Of a stretch of DNA of 64,000 bases, positions 46,308 through 56,055 are shown one piece after another. The translations under genes were made by a program, and so were the position numbers. The DNA is taken from NCBI RefSeq assembly GCF_002723935.1, contig NZ_BEWM01000003.1:496001-560000 (forward strand), given 5' to 3'. Position 1 is the stretch's first letter, and the number at the start of each line of letters is the position of its first letter. Under the pieces are notes generated by a model. It saw only the letters and a program-made list of their open reading frames with translations. It searched no databases and was not told the DNA's origin. The stretch is from Gluconobacter cerinus (GTDB taxonomy: Bacteria; Pseudomonadota; Alphaproteobacteria; Acetobacterales; Acetobacteraceae).

Positions 46308-47537
46308 ATGACCTACATATCCGCTCCTCTTCCTAATCTCTCCCTTCTCTGGGGACGGGATGCGCGTGAAAATACTCCGCTTCACGAGCGGTTTTCTGCC
46401 GTTTTCGAGAAAATTCGGAAGCAGGCTCTTCAGGCCGAACTGAACCGCGAACTTCCTTTCGAGCAGATCCGCCTTCTCAAGGAGAGTGGTTTCACGGCGC
46501 TCCGCGTTCCCGTAGCGCATGGTGGCCTTGGTGCCAGTCTTGAGGATCTGTTTTCTCTTATTACAGCGTTGGCCAAGGCCGATTCAAACGTTGCGCAGGC
46601 GCTCCGAGCCCATTTCGGCTTCGTTGAGCATCTCCTGTTCGAACCCGATGGCCCCTATCGTACGAAATGGCTCGATCGGCTTGGAGCCGGACAGACCGCA
46701 GGGGCCGCAGCGGCTGAAGGCCCGGCGTCCAAGCGTGATCTTTTCAGCACGACCCTGTCCCAAAGAGATGGCCATTGGGTCATTAACGGCTCGAAGTTCT
46801 TCACGACCGGTTCGCTCTATGCCGACTGGCTGACTGTTACCGGCACAACGGAAGATGGCCAGACCGTCAAAACACTGGCTGCCCGCAATGATCCCGGCCT
46901 GGAAATTGTGGATGACTGGGACGGTGTTGGGCAACGCCTGACCGCCAGCGGCACGGCACATTTCCGTGACGTCCATACCGAAGACGCCGATCTGCGTTAC
47001 GGCAACACGGCCTTCCCGTATTCCCAGGCATTTTTCCAGCTCTATCATCTGGCTACTGTTGCCGGGATTGCGCGCTCTGCTGCAACGGACGTCGCGGATG
47101 CCGTGCGTCGCCGCAAACGCACCTTCAGCCACGGGAATGCAGACCTTCCCGCAGAAGATCCGCAAATACTCGAAGTTGTCGGTCATGTCTTCAGTGGCGC
47201 CTATATCGCCGGTGCAGCTGTGGAACGCGCTGCCCGCGCCATTCAGGCCGTTGCGGATAGTCCTGCCTCGGAAATCGAACTTGCGGTTGCGCGTGCCGAA
47301 CTCGAAGTCTGGCAGGTACAGGATCGAATTTTGCCGCTGGTTCTGGAAGCCACGACGGCTTTGTTCGACGCGCTAAGCGGTGGTGCAACCTTGCGCGTCG
47401 TCGGATTGGATCGACATTGGCGCAACGTTCGCACGCTGGGTAATCACAACCCCCGCGTCTATCGCACACGCGTGGTTGGGGACTACGCTGTCAATGGAAC
47501 CCTGCCCCCCGCTCAGTGGCGCGTGGGGGTGGCGTAA
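46308..47537 (+). CDS. SfnB/DszC-like flavin monooxygenase (acyl-CoA dehydrogenase fold)
   Basis: A 409-residue protein of the acyl-CoA dehydrogenase superfamily, in the subgroup that acts as reduced-flavin-dependent monooxygenases on organosulfur compounds (SfnB, DszC). Blocks include RVPVAHGGLGASLEDL, GAGQTAGAAAAEGP, WVINGSKFFTTGSLYADW and the C-terminal RNVRTLGNHNPRVYRTRVVGDY. The last fits this subgroup rather than true dehydrogenases. No flavin reductase gene is adjacent, so flavin must be supplied elsewhere. It is the first gene of a five-gene operon; its stop and the next ATG share one base (TAATG). Confidence 0.82.
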   Translation: MTYISAPLPNLSLLWGRDARENTPLHERFSAVFEKIRKQALQAELNRELPFEQIRLLKESGFTALRVPVAHGGLGASLEDLFSLITALAKADSNVAQALRAHFGFVEHLLFEPDGPYRTKWLDRLGAGQTAGAAAAEGPASKRDLFSTTLSQRDGHWVINGSKFFTTGSLYADWLTVTGTTEDGQTVKTLAARNDPGLEIVDDWDGVGQRLTASGTAHFRDVHTEDADLRYGNTAFPYSQAFFQLYHLATVAGIARSAATDVADAVRRRKRTFSHGNADLPAEDPQILEVVGHVFSGAYIAGAAVERAARAIQAVADSPASEIELAVARAELEVWQVQDRILPLVLEATTALFDALSGGATLRVVGLDRHWRNVRTLGNHNPRVYRTRVVGDYAVNGTLPPAQWRVGVA

Positions 47538-48904
47538 TGGGACAGCACATCATCCTCAACGGCTTTACGATGGCCACGGTCTCGCACCTGAATTACGGCC
47601 TGTGGCGCCATCCCGCTGACCAGACACATCGTTATAAGGACATCAGCTACTGGACTGAGCTGGCACGCACACTCGATGACGCTGGGTTCGATGCCCTGTT
47701 TATCGCGGATGCCCTCGGCCAGATTGATGTTTACGGCGGTCGTCCAGACGCTGCCCTGAAGCACGGTATCCAGTCCCCGCTGATTGATCCGCTTCTGTTG
47801 GTGTCCGCCATGGCCGCCGCGACGACGACGCTTGGTTTTGGCATCACGCTGTCCACGACTTACGAGCACCCTTATCTGCTCGCCCGCAAGCTGACGACGC
47901 TCGACCATCTGACGAAGGGCCGTCTGGGCTGGAACATTGTGACGTCGCAGCAGGAAAGTGCGGCTCGCAATCTTGGATTAGACCATCAGATACCCCATGA
48001 CGAACGCTACGACCGTGCGGACGAGTTCATGAGTGTTGTCTACAAGTTGTGGCTGAAATCCTGGGAAGATGGTGCTGTCATTCGAGGCCAAACGGCTTCA
48101 GGTGAGTGGATCTACACCGATCCGGCAAAAGTTCACCCTATACGGCATGATGGCCAGTACTACCGCGTTCCAGACGGCCATACGGCAGAGCCCAGCGCGC
48201 AACGGGTTCCCGTTCTGCTTCAGGCAGGCGCTTCAGCCCGGGGTGGCGCATTCGCGGCGCGACATGCTGAAGTCATTTTCATCGTTGGTGCCGGCGCAGA
48301 AGGGACACGAAAGAATGTCCGGCGTATTCGTGAGGACGCTGCTCGCGAAGGTCGCGATCCAGGCAGCCTGCGCTTCATTTGCGCCGCAGCAGTCGTAGTC
48401 GCGGAGACTGAGGAAGACGCTATTCGCAAATTTGCGGAATACAAAGCCTTCTACGATGCCACCGGATCGCTCATCCACTACTCCTCAATGACGGGTGTGG
48501 ACTTCTCGAAGAACCAGACAGACGAGGTCCTGACCTATCGTCCGACAGAAGCTAGCCAGTCTGTCCTTGAACAGTTTGACCCTGCCATCAGCGGTCGTTC
48601 ATGGACTATTGCAGAAGCCACAAGCCCGGCAGAAGGCTTTGGCCGTGCCAAAACTTTCGTCGGGACAGGTGAAACCGTCGCGGATCAGATTGAGCAGTGG
48701 CTCGAGGAATCCGAGACCGACGGCCTCAATCTGATCCAGCTCGTTAATCCGGACAGCTACAAAGACTTCATCCGCCTCGTTCTGCCGGAACTGAAGCGTC
48801 GTGGCCGTATCAAGCCCAAGGACGGCAAGACGCTGCGTGAAAGGCTTTTCCCGCAGAATACGTCCGCACACCCAGCTCCCGACCATCCGGCCTGGCGCTG
48901 TTGA
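47537..48904 (+). CDS. LLM-class flavin monooxygenase, NtaA/SnaA/DszA family
   Basis: A 455-residue luciferase-like monooxygenase that uses FMNH2 and O2. Family blocks are ILNGFTMATVSHLNYGLWRHP at the start, FDALFIADALGQ, TTYEHPYLLARKLTTLDHLTKGRLGWNIVTS and RYDRADEFM. VLLQAGASARG follows. Members of this family open sulfones, nitrilotriacetate or sulfonate-like substrates. The TAATG junction with the previous gene makes the two monooxygenases translationally coupled, suggesting sequential attack on one substrate. Confidence 0.88.
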   Translation: MGQHIILNGFTMATVSHLNYGLWRHPADQTHRYKDISYWTELARTLDDAGFDALFIADALGQIDVYGGRPDAALKHGIQSPLIDPLLLVSAMAAATTTLGFGITLSTTYEHPYLLARKLTTLDHLTKGRLGWNIVTSQQESAARNLGLDHQIPHDERYDRADEFMSVVYKLWLKSWEDGAVIRGQTASGEWIYTDPAKVHPIRHDGQYYRVPDGHTAEPSAQRVPVLLQAGASARGGAFAARHAEVIFIVGAGAEGTRKNVRRIREDAAREGRDPGSLRFICAAAVVVAETEEDAIRKFAEYKAFYDATGSLIHYSSMTGVDFSKNQTDEVLTYRPTEASQSVLEQFDPAISGRSWTIAEATSPAEGFGRAKTFVGTGETVADQIEQWLEESETDGLNLIQLVNPDSYKDFIRLVLPELKRRGRIKPKDGKTLRERLFPQNTSAHPAPDHPAWRC

Positions 48905-48956
48905 CCCTCCCAAGACCTGAAAATTCCCGTTTCCTGTATCTTGTGAGTGTATCTCC

Positions 48957-51407
48957 ATGCCCGCATTTTCATTTTCCAGCCGTAGCGCCAGTGGCTCCGT
49001 TTCTCTGATTGCCCTGCTGACCCTCTCGGTTAATACCTACGCTTTCGCTGATACTGCTTCTCCGGCCACCAAGATGGGCACAAATCCGCGTCACGGCACG
49101 CCTGCACTGCCTGCTCATAAATCGGCTGCATCCCGCGCCATCAGCGCCAAAGCAACCGAGAGCATTGGAGTGGAAGGACACCGGCAGGCTAACTGGGTGT
49201 CCAATCCGGTTTCTGCTGTTACCATTCGCGAATATGCCGCCGGGACCAATCCGCTCAAGGCCCTCACCCGACTACCTGGCGTTCTGTTCAATTCCGGTGA
49301 TCCGCAGGGCGTGAACACCTGGCAGAACTCCTTCCTGATGCACGGCTTCGATCAGAGCCAGATCGGCATGACGCTGGATGGGATTCCGCTTGGAGACCAG
49401 CAATTCAGCAACGTTAACGGCCTGAGCCCGACCTCCGCTATTTCATCTGAAAATATTGAGCGTATGGATGTTTCGGCGTCTACCGGTTCGGAGAGCGTGG
49501 CCAGTACGTCCAATCTGGGCGGTACGGTGCAGTTTATTTCACGCGATCCGTCTCACAAACGTGGGGGCAGTGTGAACCAGACCTTCGGGAGTAATGCGAC
49601 CTACCGGACGTTTGTGCGTCTCGAAAGCGGCGATCTGAACCGTCAGGGAACGCGCTTCTATGTCTCTTATGCCCGCAACGACACCACCAAATGGCGTGGT
49701 GGGCAGGACCAGTTCATGCAGCAGGTCAACGCCAAGGTTTTGCACCCTATCGGCCAGGACAGCCGCATTACAGCCTACTTCAACTACACCGATATGCAGA
49801 TGCAGAACTATCAGGACTACAGCCTGGATATGTTCAATAATGGTGGCTACGCGATCGATAACTTCATCGGGCAGCCCGGCGGCTATGAAAAGGCATATCG
49901 TCTCGCTCTGGCCCAACGTGGGCTTCCGGGAGGGCAGGTTCCTGCAGCCTATGCCAACCTCAAGAGCCCTTACACCGCGTCTTATTACGAGGGCGCCCAG
50001 ATGCAGCATTCCTATGTTGGGGGTGTATCGGCCGACCTTGCCCTGACTGATCGCTTGCGCTGGCAGAGTACGGTCTATGGGCATCGCTCCTATCAGCGCG
50101 GTTCAGTCGCAAGCCCTCTGATCTCGTCCCCTAACGGAGCGCCTCTGATCGATCAGGTTACCCAGCCCGATACGAACCGCTTCGGCTTCACGACGTCCCT
50201 GTCCTATCGCATCGCGCATAACGTGCTGAATGCAGGTCTTTGGTATGAAAATACCCATTTCGACATTAGTAAGCCGCTTTACCAGCAGCCGCTGCTGCAG
50301 GACGTCCTCGACGGGACCGCAACACCCGTCAACGGGCTCGACAACCTCAAGAACCCTTTCCAGAATGGCTACCGACAGGTCTTTAATACCAACACGTTTG
50401 TCGCTTATTTCCAGGATACCTATCACGTTACCAGCACCATCGCGCTCCATGCTGGTTTCCGATCCGTCCTGAACACGACCCGCGTCGGCGCGCTGGCCAA
50501 CTGGGAAACTTACACCCGCACGACCGCTATCGCTGGTGGAGACTCACTTACGTCCAGCAAGCCTTTCCTGCCGCATTTCAGTGGGGAATGGCGTTTCGCT
50601 CCGGGCCATCAGCTCTATTTCGATATCGCGGAGAACGTGAAGGTTTATCCCGTCTCGGGTTATAACAGCGGATCCTCGCCGTTTTCGACCTCACAGGCCG
50701 CCTATCAGGCCTCCAAAAGTACGCTGCGTCCCGAAACGGACTGGAATTTTGCAGGAGGCTATCGTTATACGGGCCGCCTCGTCAGCGGTTCGCTCTACGG
50801 CTATCACACGATCTTTTCCAACCGGCTGCAGCGCATCTCCACCGGTCCAACAACCCAGCCGTACACCACCATCCAGAACGTCGGTGGTGTGACGATGACC
50901 GGTGTGGATGGTGCCGTCACGCTTACACCCGTTAAGGGGCTGAGCCTGACCAACAGCATCAGCTACAACCACGCCGTCTATGACAACAACATTACTCAGA
51001 CCGTCAACGGATCGCGGGTGACTTACAATATCCGCGGCCAGCAGGTCGTGGCCTATCCGCGTCTCATGTATCACGCTGACCTGTCCTACACCTGGCATGA
51101 TCTTCAGGCGCATATTGAAGCCCAGTATGTCGGCAAGCGGAATCTTAGCTACACTGGCGACACGAAGGTCCCGTCCTACTGGCTGACTAATTTCGGTGCA
51201 CGTTACGACCTGAGCAAACAGTTGCACCGCTTGTCTCACACGGGCTTTCTCCAGCACCTCTCGGTAGACCTGAACGTCTATAACCTGACGAACGTAAAAT
51301 ACATCTCCACCATGGGGCAGAACGGTTACCCTATGGCTGGTGATTACCAGTCTGTCGTCCTCGGTGCGCCACGCCAGTATTTCGGCGCTGTTCATGCGGA
51401 TTTCTGA
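48957..51407 (+). CDS. TonB-dependent outer-membrane receptor (organosulfur operon)
   Basis: An 816-residue outer-membrane receptor. A signal peptide (hydrophobic 12-30, cut near AFA) leads into the plug domain (about 75-205, with LTRLPGVLFNSGD, MHGFDQSQIGMTLDGIPLGD and STSNLGGTVQF). The 22-strand barrel follows and ends in Phe (VHADF). No N-terminal signalling extension is present. The position inside an operon of oxygenases and a permease suggests it imports the organosulfur substrate rather than a siderophore. It starts 52 bases after the previous stop. Confidence 0.87.
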   Translation: MPAFSFSSRSASGSVSLIALLTLSVNTYAFADTASPATKMGTNPRHGTPALPAHKSAASRAISAKATESIGVEGHRQANWVSNPVSAVTIREYAAGTNPLKALTRLPGVLFNSGDPQGVNTWQNSFLMHGFDQSQIGMTLDGIPLGDQQFSNVNGLSPTSAISSENIERMDVSASTGSESVASTSNLGGTVQFISRDPSHKRGGSVNQTFGSNATYRTFVRLESGDLNRQGTRFYVSYARNDTTKWRGGQDQFMQQVNAKVLHPIGQDSRITAYFNYTDMQMQNYQDYSLDMFNNGGYAIDNFIGQPGGYEKAYRLALAQRGLPGGQVPAAYANLKSPYTASYYEGAQMQHSYVGGVSADLALTDRLRWQSTVYGHRSYQRGSVASPLISSPNGAPLIDQVTQPDTNRFGFTTSLSYRIAHNVLNAGLWYENTHFDISKPLYQQPLLQDVLDGTATPVNGLDNLKNPFQNGYRQVFNTNTFVAYFQDTYHVTSTIALHAGFRSVLNTTRVGALANWETYTRTTAIAGGDSLTSSKPFLPHFSGEWRFAPGHQLYFDIAENVKVYPVSGYNSGSSPFSTSQAAYQASKSTLRPETDWNFAGGYRYTGRLVSGSLYGYHTIFSNRLQRISTGPTTQPYTTIQNVGGVTMTGVDGAVTLTPVKGLSLTNSISYNHAVYDNNITQTVNGSRVTYNIRGQQVVAYPRLMYHADLSYTWHDLQAHIEAQYVGKRNLSYTGDTKVPSYWLTNFGARYDLSKQLHRLSHTGFLQHLSVDLNVYNLTNVKYISTMGQNGYPMAGDYQSVVLGAPRQYFGAVHADF

Positions 51408-51408
51408 C

Positions 51409-52704
51409 ATGCAGACGACATTTCCTGCCGCTCCGCTTCTGCCAGCCAGCCGCTTGCCCCGGAGCTTTACCCTCCAGTATGCCGGCCTTCTGGTCTTCAT
51501 GATCGGGGATGGCGTCGAGGTCGGCTATCTGTCGCCGTTTCTGGTCCAGACAGGGCAGACGGAGCACTTCGTAGCTCTTCTCTTCACAGCCTACGGACTC
51601 TTCGCTGCTTTGGCGGCCTGGTTCTCGGGATTGCTGTGCGACATCTTTGGTAGTCGCGCCGTCATGACGGCTGGTCTGTTATTCTGGATCGTGCCGCAAC
51701 TTCTGTTTCTTGGCGTTGCTATTCCGGCTCATTCTTCAGCCTTGCTACTCTTAACCTACGGGTTGCGAGGAGCGGGATATCCGCTGTTTTCCTATGGACT
51801 GCTGACCCTGCTCGTCACCACGATCCGTCAGGACCGGTTGGGTCGTGCTGTCGGTCTGTTCTGGTTCTGCTTTACCTGCGGTCTGCCCACGGTTGGTTCT
51901 ATCGTGGCGCAACTCCTGCTTCCCGTTTACGGCCAGTACATTACACTCTGGATCGCCCTTCTCGGGGTGGGAGCAGGTGGCCTTCTTGCCGTCCTGCCGC
52001 TGCCTACTACGCCACGCGCAGAGAAAGGCAGCCTGAAAGACATAGGCCCTACCCTGCGCGAAACGGTTCGTCAGATCCGTCACAATCCGGGCGTCGGTCT
52101 GGCGTGCATCGTGCGGGCGGTCAATTCCAGCGCTACGCATGGCCTGATCGTCTTCATGCCGTTCTTTTTCACGGGCCGTCTGGGCTTGTCCCAAGATGTA
52201 TGGATACGCTTTCTCGAAATCATCTTCGCCAGCAACATCGTCTTTAACCTGCTGATCGGTTTCGCCAGCGACTATATTTCATGGCGGCAGACCATCATCT
52301 GGTTTGGCGGTATCGGGAGTGCCGTGAGTTGCGTTGGTTTGTATTGGATCCCGCTGCTGTACGCCCACAGTAGCCTGCTCGCGGTTTATGGCTCTGCCGC
52401 AGTTTTTGGCATGACGCTTGCCGGATATGTGCCGCTTTCGGCTCTGACACCGTCTCTTCTGCCGGATCACAAAGGTATCGCCATGTCCCTGCTGAACCTT
52501 GGTGCAGGGAGTAGCGTCTGGATCGGGCCTTTCATTGTTTACCTTTTTGAAGGCGCTGTCGGCACGCAGGGAATTATTCTCATCTATGCCGCACTGTTCC
52601 TGGCTAGCGCAATCCTGACCTTTTTCATTACGCCTCCGTCTCTCACGCGACCTGACCGCACCAGTAGTCAGGCACTCCCCCAATCCGAAGGAGTTCCCTC
52701 ATGA
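51409..52704 (+). CDS. MFS transporter
   Basis: A 431-residue major facilitator with 12 hydrophobic helices. The loop 2-3 motif GLLCDIFGSRAVM is visible and the two halves are balanced. The opening FTLQYAGLLVFMIGDGVEVGYLSPFL recalls the RbtT/DalT/CsbX polyol-permease subgroup, but the operon suggests the cargo is the compound delivered by the adjoining receptor. The ATG at 51409 follows the receptor stop by one base; a frame open from 51340 overlaps the receptor gene and is not used. It overlaps the next gene by 4 bases. Confidence 0.85.
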   Translation: MQTTFPAAPLLPASRLPRSFTLQYAGLLVFMIGDGVEVGYLSPFLVQTGQTEHFVALLFTAYGLFAALAAWFSGLLCDIFGSRAVMTAGLLFWIVPQLLFLGVAIPAHSSALLLLTYGLRGAGYPLFSYGLLTLLVTTIRQDRLGRAVGLFWFCFTCGLPTVGSIVAQLLLPVYGQYITLWIALLGVGAGGLLAVLPLPTTPRAEKGSLKDIGPTLRETVRQIRHNPGVGLACIVRAVNSSATHGLIVFMPFFFTGRLGLSQDVWIRFLEIIFASNIVFNLLIGFASDYISWRQTIIWFGGIGSAVSCVGLYWIPLLYAHSSLLAVYGSAAVFGMTLAGYVPLSALTPSLLPDHKGIAMSLLNLGAGSSVWIGPFIVYLFEGAVGTQGIILIYAALFLASAILTFFITPPSLTRPDRTSSQALPQSEGVPS

Positions 52705-53594
52705 CACAGCTTACGATCGAAAAGGTCACATCCCGTATCGGCGCCGTCGTCCATGGGATTAACGCCCGCGAACTTCTGCCTGAAGCACACAAAGCATTCA
52801 TCCATGATGCTCTGCTGCGCCATAAAGTGATCTTCCTGCGCGACCAGTTCCTTGATGATGCCCAGCATGAAATGTTCAGTCGTGTCTTCGGAGATCCAAT
52901 CCTTCACCCGACCATCCCGGCAGCCGCAGGGACGCCCTATACGTTCGAACTGAACTCCCACAACGGTCGTTCCACGGATTCCTGGCACACAGACGTCACT
53001 TTCGTGCCTGCTTATCCCAAAGCCTCGATCCTGCGCGCTATCACGATCCCGCCTTATGGCGGCAGCACACTTTGGGCGAACACAGCCACGGCCTATGACG
53101 ATCTCCCCGCGCCGCTGCAGCAGCTTGCCGACACACTTTGGGCCGTTCATGGCAACGACTACGATACCAATTTCTACAAATACGACACGCGCCACGAGGA
53201 AATTGCGGACTTCCGCGCTCGTTTCATTTCACGCCTTTACGAGACAGAGCACCCGGTCGTGCGCGTTCATCCTGAGACCGGTGAGCGCACCCTTATTCTG
53301 GGCCATTTCTTCAAGGAAATTCGCGGCATCCCCACGCAGCATGCCAACCGGCTGCTGGAGATCTTCCAGTCTTACATTACGCAGATTGACAACACCGTTC
53401 GTTGGAACTGGAAACCGGGTGACGTTGCCATCTGGGACAACCGCGCTACCCAGCACTATGCCACAGCCGATTTCGATACTCATCCCCGGCTCCTGCGTCG
53501 TATCACCGTGCGTGGCGATATCCCTCTCAGCATTACCGGAGAAAAGAGCCGTCTGCTCAAAGGTCCCGATAATGGCCAGGATCTGGATCATTAA
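52701..53594 (+). CDS. TauD/TfdA-family 2-oxoglutarate dioxygenase
   Basis: A 297-residue Fe(II)/2-oxoglutarate dioxygenase. The iron triad is complete: H96 and D98 (WHTDVTF) and H252 (TQHYAT). The 2-oxoglutarate-binding Arg is in PRLLRRITV (263-267). Spacing matches TauD and the alkylsulfatase AtsK. These enzymes release sulfite or sulfate from taurine or alkyl sulfate esters. It is the last gene of the operon, overlapping the MFS gene by ATGA. The exact substrate cannot be read from sequence. Confidence 0.88.
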   Translation: MTQLTIEKVTSRIGAVVHGINARELLPEAHKAFIHDALLRHKVIFLRDQFLDDAQHEMFSRVFGDPILHPTIPAAAGTPYTFELNSHNGRSTDSWHTDVTFVPAYPKASILRAITIPPYGGSTLWANTATAYDDLPAPLQQLADTLWAVHGNDYDTNFYKYDTRHEEIADFRARFISRLYETEHPVVRVHPETGERTLILGHFFKEIRGIPTQHANRLLEIFQSYITQIDNTVRWNWKPGDVAIWDNRATQHYATADFDTHPRLLRRITVRGDIPLSITGEKSRLLKGPDNGQDLDH

Positions 53595-53929
53595 TTCTAG
53601 GGGCGGGTAAGCCGACAAATAATATAAAATCAGGACGACGTGCGTGGGAAGAAGGGCGTGGCGTCAGCACTGTCACACGATAAAAGTAATATTTTCAGAA
53701 TACCTCCCAATAAGGAGTGAATATTCCCTATCTTGTATTAAAAATTCCTAGTGAGTGAGGTCACAGGTTCTATTCCGATGTCGATTGTCCGCAGGTGGAT
53801 GTTTTTTGCCGGAAGAACACAATCGTATGCGCAAAGATGTTCGCCTGCGGCCTTTTAGGGAGCTTATAAAATTCACATTACTTCCTGACGAAACCCAATA
53901 AAATTTAAAAAATTTATTGGAAAGAGAGC
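53595..53929. other. Non-coding gap between the sulfur operon and the phospholipase
   Basis: This 335-base stretch shows no supportable gene. It is A+T-rich. It holds a long-range 7-bp dyad (CCGCAGG at 53789-53795 with CCTGCGG at 53844-53850) and an 8-bp hairpin next to the phospholipase ribosome site. Confidence 0.5.
53895..53920 (+). promoter_or_regulatory. Hairpin directly before the phospholipase ribosome site
   Basis: CCAATAAA (53895-53902) pairs exactly with TTTATTGG (53913-53920) around a 10-base A+T spacer. The ribosome site AAAGAGAG starts at the next base. It could modulate translation; this is inference. Confidence 0.4.
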
Positions 53930-55987
53930 ATGCCTCAAGATCGTCGTGCGTTTTTAAAGCTTTTGGGAACTGGGTTTGCCGCAACCGCTCTTCAAAGCAG
54001 TATTCGGAACGCAATGGCTTTGCCTGCTAACAACAGAACAGGATCTATAAAGGATGTGGACCACATTGTTATCCTGATGCAGGAAAACCGCTCTTTCGAT
54101 CATTATTACGGTACGCTTTCGGGGGTTCGAGGCTTTGGAGATCCACGCACTGCGCGGCTACCCAACGGAAAACCTGTTTGGCGGCAACCACATGGCGATG
54201 GAGAGCTCCTTCCCTTCAGGCCCAAACAGGAAAATCTTGGGCTAAGCTTTATTGGAGATACCCCTCACGACTGGAACACAACACATCGTGCCTGGAATGA
54301 AGGACGATGGGATGACTGGATCGCGCATAAAACCACTACGACGATGATCCATTTCAATCGGACGGATATTCCCTTTCATTACGCACTCGCAGACGCTTTT
54401 ACAATCTGCGATGCCTATTACTGTTCCGTCATGGGTCCTACCTACCCTAATCGTAATTACATGTTCACCGGATGGACCGGTAATGACGGTAAAGGTCATG
54501 GCCCCCAACTTGAAACCGATGCCTTGGTCTGTGATTGGCCAACTTATCCTGAGCGGCTGGAAGCAGCAGGACTATCCTGGAAAATCTATCAGGATAGTGG
54601 ATCGGGGCTGACGGCGGAAAATGGCTGGGGAGATGACCCGGATCATTACATCGGCAATTCTGCCAACAACACTCTTCTTCGCTTTGTCAAATATCAGACC
54701 GCCCTTCCTCACGAGCCGCTCGCTCTGAAGGCTCGCACCGGAACTAATATTGCCGTTTCAGGGACTTTGTTCGACGACCTGCAAAAGGATGTCACGGCCG
54801 GTACCCTGCCTCAGGTTTCCTGGCTGATGTGTCCCAATGCCTACGATGAGCATCCAAACTGGCCAGCCAATTATGGCGCCTGGTTCATATCACGTGTCAT
54901 CGACACTTTGACCTCCAATCCGGAAGTGTGGAGCCGGACGGCTTTGTTCCTGACTTACGATGAAAATGATGGCTTCTTCGATCATATTGTCCCTCCTGCC
55001 CCACCCGTAAGCCCGGCTCATGGTCAGTCTACAATTTCTGTTGACCATGAGATTTTTGCTGGCAGCGCAACTCACGACGCAGGACCTTATGGACTGGGCC
55101 CGCGAGTACCGATGCTGGTGATCTCGCCATGGAGCAAAGGAGGATGGGTCAATTCAGAAGTTTTCGATCATACGTCCCTCATCCGATTTATCGAGCGTCG
55201 TTTTGGTGACGAACATCCGGAGCTGATTGAGGCGCAGATTACACCTTGGCGCCGCGCGATATGCGGAGACCTCACATCTGCTTTTGATTTTTCAAACCCG
55301 AACAGCTCTTTGTCATCGCTTCCTCTCACAGCTTCATATGAGCCGCCAGATCGTGTCGCTCACACCAACTCGGTCGTGAAACTGCCGCTCGAACAAATCA
55401 TGCCTCGTCAGGAAGCTGGCACACGACGGGCACGGGCGCTTCCCTATGATCTCCACGTTACGACATGGCTTCTCCCGTCGGAGCATCAGTTAAAATTGAA
55501 ATTCCAAAATTCAGGCAGCGCAACAGCCGTTTTTCACGTCCGGGATCAATCAGGGATGACGCGCCCGAGGTTCTATACCGTTGAGCCGGGGAAAAGCCTT
55601 GAGGATCACTGGCCGATATCGAAACCTGGCCATTATGACATCGATATTCATGGCCCTAATGGTTTTTTTCGTCAGTTTTCAGGGCAAGTGACTGATCAAA
55701 AACAAGCCTTCAGGCTGACAAGCGTGTCCAAACCCGCATCACAACGTTTGCTTCTGATTTTCGATGCCGCGTTGGCGGATTTCTCGGTGGAAGATGGGTA
55801 TAGTCAGCGCAAGACATCGCATACCGTGAATGCCACTCCCGCCCAAATCGAAATTGACACAACAGACGCGCATGGATGGTACGATCTAACCATAAGAAGT
55901 AATGGAATGATCTGTCGTCTTTGCGGTCATATTGAAAATGGCCATCACAGCATAACTGATCCTGCGATTGGTCAACAGACCGTCTGA
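53930..55987 (+). CDS. Tat-exported phosphocholine-type phospholipase C
   Basis: A 685-residue enzyme of the bacterial acid-phosphatase-like phospholipase C family, which cleaves phosphatidylcholine or sphingomyelin to the phospho-headgroup. The N terminus is a Tat signal (DRRAFLKLLG, RR at residues 5-6). The catalytic domain has HIVILMQENRSFDHYYGTL near 45-63, VMGPTYPNRNYMFTGW and LTYDENDGFFDHI. The C terminus carries two DUF756-type beta domains (LPYDLHVTTWLLP, PGHYDIDIHGPNGFFRQFSGQ, then GWYDLTI). The enzyme should act in the periplasm or outside the cell. The gene faces a TonB-dependent receptor across a shared terminator. Confidence 0.9.
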   Translation: MPQDRRAFLKLLGTGFAATALQSSIRNAMALPANNRTGSIKDVDHIVILMQENRSFDHYYGTLSGVRGFGDPRTARLPNGKPVWRQPHGDGELLPFRPKQENLGLSFIGDTPHDWNTTHRAWNEGRWDDWIAHKTTTTMIHFNRTDIPFHYALADAFTICDAYYCSVMGPTYPNRNYMFTGWTGNDGKGHGPQLETDALVCDWPTYPERLEAAGLSWKIYQDSGSGLTAENGWGDDPDHYIGNSANNTLLRFVKYQTALPHEPLALKARTGTNIAVSGTLFDDLQKDVTAGTLPQVSWLMCPNAYDEHPNWPANYGAWFISRVIDTLTSNPEVWSRTALFLTYDENDGFFDHIVPPAPPVSPAHGQSTISVDHEIFAGSATHDAGPYGLGPRVPMLVISPWSKGGWVNSEVFDHTSLIRFIERRFGDEHPELIEAQITPWRRAICGDLTSAFDFSNPNSSLSSLPLTASYEPPDRVAHTNSVVKLPLEQIMPRQEAGTRRARALPYDLHVTTWLLPSEHQLKLKFQNSGSATAVFHVRDQSGMTRPRFYTVEPGKSLEDHWPISKPGHYDIDIHGPNGFFRQFSGQVTDQKQAFRLTSVSKPASQRLLLIFDAALADFSVEDGYSQRKTSHTVNATPAQIEIDTTDAHGWYDLTIRSNGMICRLCGHIENGHHSITDPAIGQQTV

Positions 55988-55995
55988 AATAGTCA

Positions 55996-56027
55996 GAGCC
56001 CGAAAGCGTACAGCTGCTTTCGGGCTC
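55996..56027. terminator. Bidirectional terminator between phospholipase and receptor genes
   Basis: A perfect 12-bp G+C-rich stem (55996-56007 with 56016-56027) with an 8-base loop sits between the two convergent stops. Confidence 0.75.
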
Positions 56028-56055
56028 ACAAGTTTGCAACTAAATCATCGGGTAG

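Noticed and set aside
50691..51500. A 269-codon minus-strand frame opposite the TonB receptor gene
   Set aside because: The receptor barrel is conserved on the plus strand and the next gene starts inside this frame.
53748..54014. An 88-codon minus-strand frame ending NRTCDLTH, a wording often seen next to misread tRNA genes
   Set aside because: No cloverleaf could be folded at 53748-53800 and the frame runs into the start of the phospholipase gene on the other strand.
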